A DNA stretch of 64,000 nt from Anaerovibrio sp. RM50. Its GTDB lineage: Bacteria > Bacillota > Negativicutes > Selenomonadales > Selenomonadaceae. Shown here in pieces: positions 1 through 8,348 of the stretch. Numbering within the stretch: position 1 is the stretch's first letter; the number at the start of each line of letters is the position of its first letter. The DNA lies in assembly GCF_000622005.1 (NCBI RefSeq), contig NZ_KK211383.1:186001-250000 (forward strand), in the 5' to 3' direction. Below the pieces are notes generated by a model. That model saw only the letters and a list, made by a program, of their open reading frames with translations. It did not search any database and had not been told where the DNA came from. The translations under genes and the position numbers were made by a program.

Positions 1-490
1 GAAAATCCATGTCATGCTTAATAAGACCTACACTGAGGCCAAGGAAGTTATAGAGACGGCCCATCCACTCGCTATCGCGCTTTGCCAGATAGTCGTTGAC
101 GGTAACCATGTGAACGCCCTTGCCGGTGAGGGCATTAAGATATACTGGCAGGGTTGCCACCAAAGTTTTACCTTCACCGGTGCGCATCTCTGCAATCTTG
201 CCCTCATGAAGGCAGATACCACCGATCATCTGAACATCGAAATGTCTCATGCCCAGCACGCGGCGGGAGGCCTCGCGAACAACGGCAAATGCCTCAGGAA
301 GAATATCATCAAGGGTCTCGCCATTGGCAAGACGCTCCTTAAAGGTCTCTGTATGTTTAACAAGGGAGGAGTCGCTAAGCTCGGTCAATCCCTCTTCATA
401 GGAATTGATCTGGTCCACGATTGCTCTCATGCGTTTTATTTCTTTTTCATTATTGTCGCCTAAAAATCTTTTAAAGATGCCTAACAACAA
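1..490 (-). CDS. secA: Protein translocase ATPase SecA, N-terminal part (cut by window edge)
   Basis: SecA is the cytosolic ATPase motor that drives preproteins through SecYEG. Reading the minus strand from a TTG at 490 gives [20 protein letters not shown], then [11 protein letters not shown], the Walker A segment [11 protein letters not shown] and [18 protein letters not shown], all in the order of the SecA DEAD motor domain. About 163 residues are visible and the remainder lies left of the window. The TTG start is chosen because AGGAG sits 7 nt upstream (498-502); no ATG fits. A TTGACT-N17-TAAAAC promoter lies 50-80 bp further upstream. hpf followed by secA is a common Firmicute order. Confidence 0.95.
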   Translation of the reverse strand, partial: MLLGIFKRFLGDNNEKEIKRMRAIVDQINSYEEGLTELSDSSLVKHTETFKERLANGETLDDILPEAFAVVREASRRVLGMRHFDVQMIGGICLHEGKIAEMRTGEGKTLVATLPVYLNALTGKGVHMVTVNDYLAKRDSEWMGRLYNFLGLSVGLIKHDMDF

Positions 491-538
491 AACTCACTCC
501 TAACCAATTGGATATGTGCATAAAAACACCTTTTAACA

Positions 539-567
539 GTTTATCAAACTATCCTGTATAAGTCAAA
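539..567 (-). promoter_or_regulatory. Candidate sigma-A promoter of secA
   Basis: On the minus strand TTGACT (562-567) is followed after 17 nt by TAAAAC (539-544). The -35 box matches the consensus at 5 of 6 positions and the -10 at 4 of 6. It lies about 50 nt upstream of the secA TTG start and downstream of the candidate structured RNA, so secA may have its own promoter. Called by eye only. Confidence 0.4.
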
Positions 568-599
568 AGAAAGGACTATATTTTATATATGTAAGAAAG

Positions 600-770
600 C
601 ACAGTTGCAGTAGTGCACTAAGCTCAGTCTGCGCCTTTTCTGGCTTGCTTCGCTAAGTGCACCTTGCGTACGTGGAACTTGCCGATCATCTGCATTCTTA
701 CGAATTTGATTCACGGAGTTCCACAGTAAAAAGAGCCGCTGCCCGCACGACCTACGAGCAACGGCCCCCA
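600..770 (-). ncRNA. Candidate structured non-coding RNA between hpf and secA
   Basis: This gap has no convincing protein but contains three nested or serial inverted repeats. Stem 1 is GCCGUUGC/GCAGCGGC (735-742 with 758-765), fully paired only as minus-strand RNA because one pair is G-U. Stem 2 is an 8-bp perfect stem (672-679 with 717-724). Stem 3 pairs 10 of 11 positions (613-623 with 652-662) around a smaller GCC/GGC hairpin. GC is higher here than in the AT-rich sequence on either side. A conserved RNA of this size near hpf (raiA) in Firmicutes is called the raiA motif; I suggest it but cannot verify the consensus. Stem 1 followed by TCTTTTT could instead simply be the hpf terminator. 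Confidence 0.45.
728..765 (-). terminator. Possible rho-independent terminator after hpf
   Basis: The minus-strand stem GCCGTTGC...GCAGCGGC (8 pairs, one G-U wobble) is followed by TCTTTTT. It lies 43 nt beyond the hpf stop codon. It may equally be the first hairpin of the structured RNA proposed over 600-770. Confidence 0.5.
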
Positions 771-808
771 CCTATTTTACCGATCCTACAACCGGCAAAG
801 ATCTTTAT

Positions 809-1357
809 TTATCTGTTATCGGACTCGATTAAGCCATACTTGCCATCGGAGCGGCGATAAACCACATTGACCTCCTCAGTATCAGCGTCACGGAATACGA
901 AGAAATCATGGTTCAGAAGGTTCATCTGCATAATAGCCTCTTGTACGTCCATAGGCTTTACAATAAACTTCTTGCGCTTAACGATAGGATAATCGTCTTC
1001 CTCATCCTCCACACGGGTCTGGGTTGCATTTGCTGCAAATGCTTCATCCAGCAGTGTGCCATCGCGGAAGCGGCGCTGCATCTTGGTCTTATGCTTGTGA
1101 ATCTGGCGTTCCAGCTTTTCAATGACCAAGTCGATAGAGGCATACATGTCATGGGAGGCTTCCTCGCCCCGGAGGAGTACCCCCTGTACAGGAACGGTAA
1201 CCTCAACGAGATGACGGTCCTTTAAGACGCTGAGCAATACAGAAATTTCGCCAACCGAATCGAAGTATCTGGTAATCTTGCCGATTCTCTTCTCCACATA
1301 ATCTCTCAGGGCTGGGGTAATCTCTACATTTTTACCTCTGATAGTGAATGTTGTCAT
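809..1357 (-). CDS. hpf: Ribosome hibernation promoting factor, long form
   Basis: The 182-residue protein matches long HPF, which dimerises 70S ribosomes into inactive 100S particles in stationary phase. Residues 1 to about 100 form the S30AE/YfiA ribosome-binding domain (MTTFTIRGKNVEITPALRDY, RIGKITRYFD). The C-terminal dimerisation domain is at about 125-180 (YPIVKRKKFIVKPMDVQEAI, NHDFFVFRDADTEEVNVVYR). An acidic linker rich in D and E joins them. The ATG at 1357 has AAGGGGATG upstream. A TATAAT box sits at 1385-1390 with a poor -35. The next gene downstream is secA, as in many Firmicutes. Confidence 0.96.
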   Translation of the reverse strand: MTTFTIRGKNVEITPALRDYVEKRIGKITRYFDSVGEISVLLSVLKDRHLVEVTVPVQGVLLRGEEASHDMYASIDLVIEKLERQIHKHKTKMQRRFRDGTLLDEAFAANATQTRVEDEEDDYPIVKRKKFIVKPMDVQEAIMQMNLLNHDFFVFRDADTEEVNVVYRRSDGKYGLIESDNR

Positions 1358-1460
1358 ACTAACATCCCCTTTCCATTTTCTATGATTATATTATTCGCCA
1401 TGATAAGGAAAAACCCTTTTATTTAATCTTTAAAATTAAATTAACGTATTTACGCAACTT

Positions 1461-1493
1461 AAAAAGGTGCCCCGGAATCTCTTCCAAAGCACC
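1461..1493 (-). terminator. Rho-independent terminator of the cold-shock gene
   Basis: The minus-strand RNA forms a 12-bp stem, with three G-U pairs in the middle, closed by a GAGA (GNRA) tetraloop and followed by five T. It starts about 24 nt beyond the csp stop codon. Confidence 0.85.
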
Positions 1494-1516
1494 CTGTGAT
1501 TTGCTGTATTTAAGAA

Positions 1517-1717
1517 TTAGGCCTGCTTAACAACATTGGCTGCCTGAGGACCGCGAGCACCCTCAACGATCTCGAACTCCACAGCCTGACCCTCATTGAG
1601 AGTCTTGAAGCCTTCATCTACGATTGCAGAGAAATGTACGAAAATATCGTCGCCACCTTCACGCTCAATAAAACCGTAACCCTTTTCAGCACTGAACCAC
1701 TTTACCTTACCTGTCAT
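1517..1717 (-). CDS. Cold-shock protein, CspA family
   Basis: This 66-residue single cold-shock domain is an RNA chaperone that melts secondary structure in mRNA. It carries RNP1 (KGYGFIE, residues about 12-18) and RNP2 (DIFVHFSAI, about 24-32), and the start [17 protein letters not shown] is typical. The start is fixed by AGGAGG about 7 nt upstream. The gene is monocistronic: it has its own promoter (1770-1798) and its own terminator (1461-1493). The roughly 45-nt leader contains a small ACGG/CCGT hairpin. Such leaders often control csp expression, but nothing here proves cold induction. Confidence 0.96.
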   Translation of the reverse strand: MTGKVKWFSAEKGYGFIEREGGDDIFVHFSAIVDEGFKTLNEGQAVEFEIVEGARGPQAANVVKQA

Positions 1718-1769
1718 TTTGAAACCTCCTAGAAATACCCGGTTAAAAACCGTTAAAACTTACTCCTCC

Positions 1770-1798
1770 AATATATCACCTATAGTTGGCATACGCAA
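1770..1798 (-). promoter_or_regulatory. Sigma-A promoter of the cold-shock gene
   Basis: On the minus strand TTGCGT (1793-1798), a 17-nt spacer and TATATT (1770-1775) give a good sigma-A promoter. It implies a 5' leader of about 45 nt before the ATG at 1717. Confidence 0.6.
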
Positions 1799-1843
1799 CT
1801 ATTTGAGCAAGAATAAATTTACCTCAAAGTAACACTTTTGCAT

Positions 1844-1899
1844 AAAAAAATTAATGGCTAATCCTATTTTTAAAATTAATATAGGTTTAGCCATTAATT
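1844..1899 (-). terminator. Terminator of the amino-acid transporter genes
   Basis: A roughly 19-bp nearly perfect inverted repeat (AATTAATGGCTAA arms) lies about 40 nt downstream of the ABC ATPase stop. On the minus strand it is followed by a run of seven T. It insulates the transporter from the csp gene. Confidence 0.8.
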
Positions 1900-1941
1900 C
1901 TAAAATTTTTATATGTTTTTGTAAGAATTTTTGCACAATTC

Positions 1942-2661
1942 TCACAAAATTTTTGAGAAGAATAGTTTTGTCCTTTCTTCCTTAGGATTATCAAAGACAT
2001 CCTTTGGAGGCCCCTGCTCAATAATCTGGCCCTCATCCACAAAGAGAAGTCTGTCCCCCACCTCCCGGGCAAAGCCCATCTCATGGGTAACAATGGCCAT
2101 GGTCATGCCCTTATTGGCCAGGGATTTCATAACGTCCAGAACCTCTTTTACCATCTCAGGATCCAGGGCAGAGGTAGGCTCATCAAAGAGCATAACCTTT
2201 GGCTTCATGGCCAGGGCCCTGGCAATGGCCACACGCTGCTGCTGACCACCTGAAAGCTGTGGGGGATAAGCCTCCGCCTTGTCTGCCAGTCCCACCTGGT
2301 TTAAGAGCTCCATGGCAGTCTTTTCCGCTTCCTCCTTGGAAATCTTGCGGACCTTCATTGGGGCCAGGGTAATATTTTCCAAAACCGTCATGTGAGGGAA
2401 AAGATTAAAGCGCTGGAAAACCATGCCAATTTCCTCACGGGCCTTGTTGATGTTGGCCTCGCCATTAAGTTCAATACCGTCAACCACCACTTTGCCGGAG
2501 GTTGGCACCTCCAACATATTCATGCACCGAAGAAGGGTACTTTTGCCGGAGCCGGAGGGACCGATAATAACCACCACTTCCTTGGGATTGATATGCAAAT
2601 TTATTCCCTTTAAAACCTCGTGATCCTCAAAGGATTTCCGTAAATCTTTAATATCTATCAT
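1942..2661 (-). CDS. Polar amino-acid ABC transporter, ATP-binding protein (GlnQ/HisP type)
   Basis: This 239-residue ABC ATPase powers amino-acid uptake together with the next two upstream genes. It has Walker [10 protein letters not shown] (34-42), Q-loop MVFQRFNLF, signature [15 protein letters not shown] (about 136-150), Walker B VMLFDEP and H-loop IVTHEMGFA. GlnQ/TcyC family members are 240-250 residues and share [16 protein letters not shown]. It overlaps the permease gene by 4 nt (ATGA), indicating translational coupling. The exact substrate (glutamine, cystine, histidine or similar) cannot be read from sequence. Confidence 0.93.
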   Translation of the reverse strand: MIDIKDLRKSFEDHEVLKGINLHINPKEVVVIIGPSGSGKSTLLRCMNMLEVPTSGKVVVDGIELNGEANINKAREEIGMVFQRFNLFPHMTVLENITLAPMKVRKISKEEAEKTAMELLNQVGLADKAEAYPPQLSGGQQQRVAIARALAMKPKVMLFDEPTSALDPEMVKEVLDVMKSLANKGMTMAIVTHEMGFAREVGDRLLFVDEGQIIEQGPPKDVFDNPKEERTKLFFSKIL

Positions 2662-3314
2662 GATGTTTTCAACCTCTTCTCCATATATGCCACCAGACGG
2701 GAAATTGCCAGGGTCATTGCCAGATAAATTACGGCTACGCTAAGCCATATCTCCAGAGAACCGTAGGTTCTGGCAATAATGAGCTGACCACGGCGGGTAA
2801 GCTCCTCAAAGCCGATAACGGAAACCAGTGAGGAATCCTTCAAAAGGGCAATAAACTCGTTGCCCAGAGGTGGAATAATATTCTTGAAGGCCTGTGGCAC
2901 AATAATATAGCGCATGGTCTGAACCCAGGTCATGCCAAGGGAGCGGCCCGCTTCCATCTGACCATCGTCAATGGCCTGAATGCCCGCACGGAAAATCTCT
3001 GCCACGTACGCTCCGGAGTTAATACCGCAGGCTGTTATGGCTGCCACAAATGGGTCCACCCGCTGATCAAGCATTATGGGCAGGGCAAAATAAATAAGGA
3101 AAATCTGCACCAAAAGCGGTGTGCCCCGCAGGAAGTCAATATACACTGCCGCCAGCATCCTTAGAGGAGCCACGTGGGAAATACGGGCTATGCCCACAAA
3201 CATACCGATAATCATACCCAGTCCCACGGACAGGGCAGTAATCTTAATAGTAATACCCGCACCCAGCAGAAGCAGCGGGAAGGACTGTATTACCAAGTCA
3301 AAATTAAAACTCAT
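2658..3314 (-). CDS. Polar amino-acid ABC transporter, permease (HisMQ/GlnP type)
   Basis: This 218-residue inner-membrane permease has about five hydrophobic segments. It has the EAA loop for docking the ATPase: [29 protein letters not shown], here split by name only, starting near residue 140. The N-terminal [20 protein letters not shown] pattern is that of HisM/GlnP proteins. The ribosome binding site is weak (GGGTGAATT). A terminator-like hairpin (3427-3471) separates it from the binding-protein gene, so permease and ATPase are probably made at lower levels than the binding protein. Confidence 0.92.
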   Translation of the reverse strand: MSFNFDLVIQSFPLLLLGAGITIKITALSVGLGMIIGMFVGIARISHVAPLRMLAAVYIDFLRGTPLLVQIFLIYFALPIMLDQRVDPFVAAITACGINSGAYVAEIFRAGIQAIDDGQMEAGRSLGMTWVQTMRYIIVPQAFKNIIPPLGNEFIALLKDSSLVSVIGFEELTRRGQLIIARTYGSLEIWLSVAVIYLAMTLAISRLVAYMEKRLKTS

Positions 3315-3426
3315 TTTAATTCACCCGACCATTCCAAAATGTATTTTTTGCATAATCATAAGATGATTATACATCATTTGTGAATATTTTTCCAATGAAA
3401 TGCAAAATTTATTCACTGCCCCAAAG

Positions 3427-3471
3427 AAAAAGGCTGCCGCATATGATATGCCACCCATACGCAACAGCCTC
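3427..3471 (-). terminator. Hairpin terminator/attenuator between binding protein and permease genes
   Basis: The 14-bp minus-strand stem (GGCTGTTGCGTATG with CATATGCGGCAGCC, three G-U pairs) is followed by TTTTT. It lies directly after the binding-protein stop. Partial termination here is the usual way to make excess binding protein over transporter. Confidence 0.75.
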
Positions 3472-3485
3472 TTTTATACTATTAA

Positions 3486-4262
3486 TTACTTCTTGTCGCC
3501 AAACCACTTAGCGTAAATCTGGTCGTACTTGCCATTGTCCTTCAACTTCTTCAGTGCCTCGTTAATCTTGGTCTGGAGATCGGCATTCTTCTTGTTGATG
3601 GCCATGCCGTAATCCTCAGAGGTCAGCAGCTCAGGAAGAACCTTAACATTGTCGTTCTTTGACTCAACAATGTATCTGTCGTTAACAGGACGGTCATTGA
3701 TAACTGCATCTACGCCCTTGGCATTCAGCTCAATAAAGGTATCAGCGGAGGAATTCAGCTCCTTAACCTCAGCGCTGCCAAGCTTCTTTGCCTCAGTAGC
3801 GGAGGTGGTACCAATCTGAACTGCAATCTTCTTGCCCTTCAAATCCTGGAATCCCTTGATGGAATCATCACTCTTGGCAACCATGATGGAAAGACCGGAT
3901 TTATAATAAGGATCGGAGAAAAGCACCTTCTGCTTGCGCTCTTCGTTGATGGTCATACCGGAAATAATAACGTCGATGTTGCCTGCCTCCAGAGATGGAA
4001 TCAGACCGTCGAAGGCAACGTTGTTAATCTCAACCTTGTAACCCATTTCCTCACCGATCGCACGGATAAGATCCATATCAAAGCCTTCATAAGCACTAGG
4101 ATCTGCCCCCTGGAACTCAAATGGAGCAAAGTCAGCGTTGGTGCCGACCTTCAGAACCTTCTCACCCTCAGCGGCTTTCTTGTTGTCATTGCCACAACCT
4201 GCCACCATAGCCATTACAGCCATCAGGGCAGCCATGCAAAGCACTAAAATCTTCTTGGACAT
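3486..4262 (-). CDS. Polar amino-acid ABC transporter, substrate-binding lipoprotein
   Basis: This 258-residue solute-binding protein of family 3 captures amino acids outside the inner membrane. The ATG at 4262 is chosen over an upstream in-frame start because AAGGAGGAA lies 8 nt before it and because it opens a lipoprotein signal: MSKKILVLCMAALMAVMAM then the lipobox VAGC (Cys23). Family motifs follow: VGTNADFAPFEFQ, YEGFDMDLIRAIGEEMG, NIDVIISGMTINEERKQKV and NDRPVNDRYIVE. It leads the three-gene transporter cluster, and a hairpin after its stop favours its expression. Confidence 0.94.
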   Translation of the reverse strand: MSKKILVLCMAALMAVMAMVAGCGNDNKKAAEGEKVLKVGTNADFAPFEFQGADPSAYEGFDMDLIRAIGEEMGYKVEINNVAFDGLIPSLEAGNIDVIISGMTINEERKQKVLFSDPYYKSGLSIMVAKSDDSIKGFQDLKGKKIAVQIGTTSATEAKKLGSAEVKELNSSADTFIELNAKGVDAVINDRPVNDRYIVESKNDNVKVLPELLTSEDYGMAINKKNADLQTKINEALKKLKDNGKYDQIYAKWFGDKK

Positions 4263-4367
4263 GTTTAAATTTCCTCCTTGTGAATCAAAGTTAAACATAT
4301 TATATACAAGAGAAGCCCGAAGAACTACATTCTCGGGCCTCTTCGCCATAACTAATTCAGTTGAAAA

Positions 4368-4661
4368 TCAAGCGTTCTTTTTAGCCTGGAAGCAGTCACG
4401 GCAATATACCGGGCGGTCGTTCTTTGGTTCGAAAGGAACCTCGGTCTCCTTGCCGCACTCAGCACATACTACAGTAAACATCTGACGCTGCTCTCTTGCG
4501 CCCTCGCCATCGCGGCTTCGACGTCTCTTGTCGCGGCAATCGCGGCAACGTACAGGCTTGTTCTCAAAGCCCTTCTCTGCATAAAATTCCTGCTCCCCTG
4601 CGCTGAAGATGAACTCCTTGCCACAGTCCTTACATGTTAAAGTCTCGTCTACAAAAGCCAT
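4368..4661 (-). CDS. Small protein with two zinc ribbons
   Basis: The 97-residue protein contains two CxxC...CxxC zinc-binding units: Cys10/13/39/42 and Cys66/69/87/90. A basic stretch (RDKRRRSRD) separates them. It belongs to the widespread but functionally undefined probable-zinc-ribbon family found in Firmicutes. GGGGGAT lies 9 nt upstream of the ATG. A GC-rich imperfect hairpin at about 4308-4346 downstream may end the transcript. The two ribbons and basic linker suggest nucleic-acid or ribosome contact, but this is inference. Confidence 0.85.
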   Translation of the reverse strand: MAFVDETLTCKDCGKEFIFSAGEQEFYAEKGFENKPVRCRDCRDKRRRSRDGEGAREQRQMFTVVCAECGKETEVPFEPKNDRPVYCRDCFQAKKNA

Positions 4662-4785
4662 TAAAAAAATCCCCCATAATTCTGATTTGACATCCCACTG
4701 TACTCTTACTTTTTTACCTACTTTCAGGTGGTCAAAGAGACATCCTTACCCGTCAAGTATATATGCAAAAAAGAAAAAAAGCAAG

Positions 4786-6525
4786 CTAAACTTTACAATA
4801 GCTATCCCAAATTTGCTTAAATTTATTCTCTATATCCGTCATGTACGTCCTATTGTCCATCAGAGGCGAAGTTCGTATCATTTTTGGCAAATTATGATGC
4901 AATTCATTCAATTGTGTTATCTGCCGTCCCAGCTGCACCGCCTTGCTGACATAGGCCCTGTTGCCGTTGCAGATAAGCTCAGGCAATCCCGCAGCCTTGA
5001 GAATGGTTTCCCCATATCTGGAGCCGTGACTGTGCCCCGCAAGGGTAATAACCGGCACCCCCATATAAAGGGCATCGCAGGTGGTAAGGCCACCGCAATA
5101 AGGCGATGTATCCAGGGCAATATCGATATCAAGGTACTGGGTAAGATAATCCTTGCTGAAAGGTCTGAGCTCCAGCTTTTCAGGATCGCCCCCAATACGG
5201 CGGAAACGGTCCCTTATAATATTACGGCCCGCCTCCACGCTGCAGGTTTTGCTTTTTATAACCAGCTTTGAAGGCACACCATCCAGTATATTTCGCCACC
5301 TAAGAAGCATATCGTCAGTGACCTTGGCAAAATTGTTAAAGGAGCCGTAGGTCACATAGCCGTTTTTCTGAGCGGGAGTATCACGGCCCTCCGCCTTCAT
5401 GCTTCTGAGAATGTCAGGAGAGAAGCAGAGATGACAGCCATCAAGCTTCAAAAGCTTTTCCGTAAAATGGAGCTGGTCACCAACCGCCGGACAGCAGGTG
5501 GTGTCCGTCAAAAAATAATCCACAACGCTAAGGCCAGTGGTATTGATATAGCCAATGCCGGAAACCTGCACCGGAGCAGGACGATATCCCAAAACTGGAA
5601 GACAGCTGTTCTGGGTGTGGCCGGACAAATCCACCAATATATCTATGCGGTCATCAAAAATCTGCCGTGCCACCTGAAGGCTGTCCTTCCCGGACATATC
5701 ACGCCACACATCGGGCATTTTCTTGAATCGCTGGGTAATATGGTCCGACTTCCCGGTAAAATAGGCATAAACCTTAAATTCATTGCGATTAATATCCCTC
5801 AACAGGGGAGTGAAAAAATAGGCCGCCGCATGCTGGCGGAAATCCGGGGAAATATACCCTATTCTGAGGGAATGATTCTTCCGCCGTTTTTCCTTGTCAT
5901 GGGGAAATTTCATTTCCGTCCTGAGGAGATGTGCATACTGCTTATGCTGCTCAAACTGGCGGTTGCTGCCGCTGTCACGGTAGTTTGTCAGAAACAGGGC
6001 CTTGCTATGGTACATGGCCTTTTTTGCCATATCAGAAACAGTACGGCTGGCCTTGAAGGTTGCCGCTGCCGCCTTGTCCCCCTCCCCTGCCAAAAGACAG
6101 GTGTCTGCATAAAAGCCATAGCCCCGTTCAATTATTTTGTGGCTTATTTCTCCCCAGGTACCCTTGCCAACGCTGGCATTAAAACGGTTAAAAAGCTGGT
6201 CATAGGCATCCATGGCCTTGTCCAGAATAAATTGAGCACCATAAAAGGCAGCCGTGGCAAAAAGGCCCCGCAAATTTGCCCGGGCCACACTTCTTTGAGA
6301 GTCAAGATTCCACAGCTGATTCAAGGCAGCCTCGGCAGTTTCAAAATCCTCCAAATAAACCGATGCCTCAGCCACCAGAGCCCAACCCTCAGGATTATTC
6401 AGATTTTCATCCAAAATCTCCCGTCCACAGGCACGCATGCTGGAAAAATTACCTTCATCCAAAAAATTCTCCGCCTGCCTGGACCAGGAAAAATCCTTTT
6501 CTTTGCTGCTCAATTCGTACACCAT
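4786..6525 (-). CDS. TPR/GT41 O-GlcNAc transferase-like glycosyltransferase (first copy)
   Basis: This 579-residue protein has N-terminal TPR-like helices (about 1-200) and a GT41/SPINDLY catalytic region (about 215-570). GT41 enzymes add single sugars to Ser/Thr of proteins; bacterial members include flagellin glycosyltransferases. Visible landmarks are the active-site region LRIGYISPDFRQHAAAYF, DILVDLSGHTQNSCLPVLGY, RPAPVQVSGIGYINTTG, LELRPFSKDYL, IALDTSPYCGGLTTCDAL, MGVPVITLAGHSHGSRYG. The start ATG at 6525 has no good ribosome binding site. A second GT41 gene lies 1.8 kb upstream and flagellins lie further upstream on the same strand, so flagellins are the likely acceptors (inference). 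Confidence 0.88.
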   Translation of the reverse strand: MVYELSSKEKDFSWSRQAENFLDEGNFSSMRACGREILDENLNNPEGWALVAEASVYLEDFETAEAALNQLWNLDSQRSVARANLRGLFATAAFYGAQFILDKAMDAYDQLFNRFNASVGKGTWGEISHKIIERGYGFYADTCLLAGEGDKAAAATFKASRTVSDMAKKAMYHSKALFLTNYRDSGSNRQFEQHKQYAHLLRTEMKFPHDKEKRRKNHSLRIGYISPDFRQHAAAYFFTPLLRDINRNEFKVYAYFTGKSDHITQRFKKMPDVWRDMSGKDSLQVARQIFDDRIDILVDLSGHTQNSCLPVLGYRPAPVQVSGIGYINTTGLSVVDYFLTDTTCCPAVGDQLHFTEKLLKLDGCHLCFSPDILRSMKAEGRDTPAQKNGYVTYGSFNNFAKVTDDMLLRWRNILDGVPSKLVIKSKTCSVEAGRNIIRDRFRRIGGDPEKLELRPFSKDYLTQYLDIDIALDTSPYCGGLTTCDALYMGVPVITLAGHSHGSRYGETILKAAGLPELICNGNRAYVSKAVQLGRQITQLNELHHNLPKMIRTSPLMDNRTYMTDIENKFKQIWDSYCKV

Positions 6526-6622
6526 CCAAATAATATTTACAACCGAGTATATTACTCCAGAAATATATTTCGCTAAAACTTAATAAAATCCTCTATACAT
6601 TTTACTACGAAATCTTAGTGAT

Positions 6623-8338
6623 TCAAATCTCCGGCTCCAGCTCGCCGCCGTATTCCTTCAAAAATATTTTCTGATATTTTTTATAGGAGGGATCCAGAGG
6701 TTTTTCCTTTGGGCAGTGAATACACCAAAAATCATCCTCCTGCCGTGGCACAACCACCTGATAGCCGTGACGCCACATTTCCATGGACTGGGAAATCTCA
6801 TAAAAATGCCAGCCAGTGAACAAATCCTCCCGCCATGGCAAATCCACCTGGGTGGCAAAGAGCAATCCGTCCACTGCTTCCACATCCACATAGTCCCCGT
6901 CAATATCCCGGCAGGTGCTGTCCACCACGCTTTCCGCCTCACAGGCGTGAAGCACCCTGCCCACGGTTCTGAGGCCGTCCCACCAGATGCCGGTTTTAGG
7001 CAGCTTGCGGGCGCCAATAACCCCCAGGGCACCAATGGATTTATCTTTAAATATATTGAGCAAATCCTCAATAAAATTCTTATTGGCAATAAAGGTATCC
7101 TGATGGATATAAACCTTGTATTTGGCATCTGTCTGTTTCATGCCAATATTATAGCCCTGACACATGGACTCGGCCCCGCGAATAGGAAGAAGCTCCACCC
7201 TCATTCCTTCGGGCACCTTTAAATTATTAATAAAGAGCTGGCACTCATGGTACCATTCTTCCTTGTTGACACATGAAATAAAGGCAATTTTTTTCTCCGG
7301 AGGAACATCTGATAATGGCGCCCCCTTTGATTCAGTAGTCCCGTTTTCCACACAGTTTTCATTTGGGGTGAAGGTATCATTTTCTGATGCCGCCCCATTT
7401 GTGGAAGGAGCCCCAGCTTTTACCATGGGCTCCCCAGGGGCAATATAGGTCATATTGGCAGCGTCCAAATATTTCTCTGCCCACTCATTATGTCCCAGTT
7501 TCTTCAGTTGGAAAACAAATGCAGCCACAAAATCATCCTGATGGATAATGGTCTGTCGGGCAAAATCCGCCACGTATTCCGGAAAAATCATATTTTTCTC
7601 AAAGAGCTGCCACAGTTTTTCCGCATTTTCTGCCACATCAATGCCGTATTCAATCCGGCGGAGACGATTTGACAGCTCACGGCGAACTTCCTTGGTGTAG
7701 AGCTTCTTCAGGGCAATAATCTCCCCTATGGATTTGGTGGCCCGCACCAGCCAGGTCCGCACCCCTAAATCATTGGAATGATTTTCAAAGCCCATGGATT
7801 CCAGTTTACCAATAAATTCCTTATCCACCTTGGAGCCGTCATTAACCGGCAAGAAAAAGGCATCCTTGTAAAAAGAAGCCGCCAAAAGGGACAGCATTTC
7901 ATCACGGGTAAATACATGAGTGCATACATGATAAAAATGGCCTGCCATCAAATCACGGATATTCTTCCAATAACGGGCATTGGTAAAGGTGGTCAAAAGA
8001 CACCCCGTATCCTTTAAGTAAAGCCCCAGCCCCGAGGCAATATCCTGGGGATTCCAGGCCTCCAAAAACAGCTCCTCCCCCAAAATAATATCAAAAAATT
8101 CTTCCTCCAGGGGCAGCTTCTCAGCGAGATAATTCAATGTTACCCAATGAATATCCATGCCCTTGAATTCCTCATCAAGAGGCAAATCTTCATCTGCCGC
8201 CACTACAAAAAGCTCCGCCCTGGGCATAAGAGAGCGAAGCTTATGAATGTATTCCACATTTTCTATAAGAAGAACCCTTAGAGATTCCTCGGTTTCATGT
8301 ATGAAATTTAACAAGCAAAGTGACTTGTCCCCTGTCAT
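6623..8338 (-). CDS. Methyltransferase-like domain fused to StrF-type glycosyltransferase
   Basis: The 571-residue protein has two parts. Residues about 15-220 resemble a class I SAM-methyltransferase fold, but the first glycine motif is degenerate (RVLLIENVEYI). Residues about 350-571 match the GT2-like StrF/Glyco_tranf_2_5 family: IAFISCVNKEEWYHECQLF, QGYNIGMKQTDAKYKVYIHQD, GVIGARKLP, VDGLLFATQVDLPWREDLF, GWHFYEIS. A low-complexity linker lies between them. It ends 10 nt from the upstream GT41 gene start region, and GT41 genes flank it on both sides, so the three probably form one transcript acting on the same acceptor. The donor sugar is unknown. Confidence 0.75.
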   Translation of the reverse strand: MTGDKSLCLLNFIHETEESLRVLLIENVEYIHKLRSLMPRAELFVVAADEDLPLDEEFKGMDIHWVTLNYLAEKLPLEEEFFDIILGEELFLEAWNPQDIASGLGLYLKDTGCLLTTFTNARYWKNIRDLMAGHFYHVCTHVFTRDEMLSLLAASFYKDAFFLPVNDGSKVDKEFIGKLESMGFENHSNDLGVRTWLVRATKSIGEIIALKKLYTKEVRRELSNRLRRIEYGIDVAENAEKLWQLFEKNMIFPEYVADFARQTIIHQDDFVAAFVFQLKKLGHNEWAEKYLDAANMTYIAPGEPMVKAGAPSTNGAASENDTFTPNENCVENGTTESKGAPLSDVPPEKKIAFISCVNKEEWYHECQLFINNLKVPEGMRVELLPIRGAESMCQGYNIGMKQTDAKYKVYIHQDTFIANKNFIEDLLNIFKDKSIGALGVIGARKLPKTGIWWDGLRTVGRVLHACEAESVVDSTCRDIDGDYVDVEAVDGLLFATQVDLPWREDLFTGWHFYEISQSMEMWRHGYQVVVPRQEDDFWCIHCPKEKPLDPSYKKYQKIFLKEYGGELEPEI

Positions 8339-8348
8339 ATTTCCTACC

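Noticed and set aside
583-771. 62-codon minus-strand open frame in the hpf-secA gap
   Set aside because: No ribosome binding site and it coincides with several strong inverted repeats; a structured RNA explains the conservation-like look better.
5431-6576. Long plus-strand open frame (381 codons) opposite the GT41 gene
   Set aside because: It is antisense to clear GT41 motifs, has no family resemblance and no ribosome binding site; it is a coding-bias shadow.
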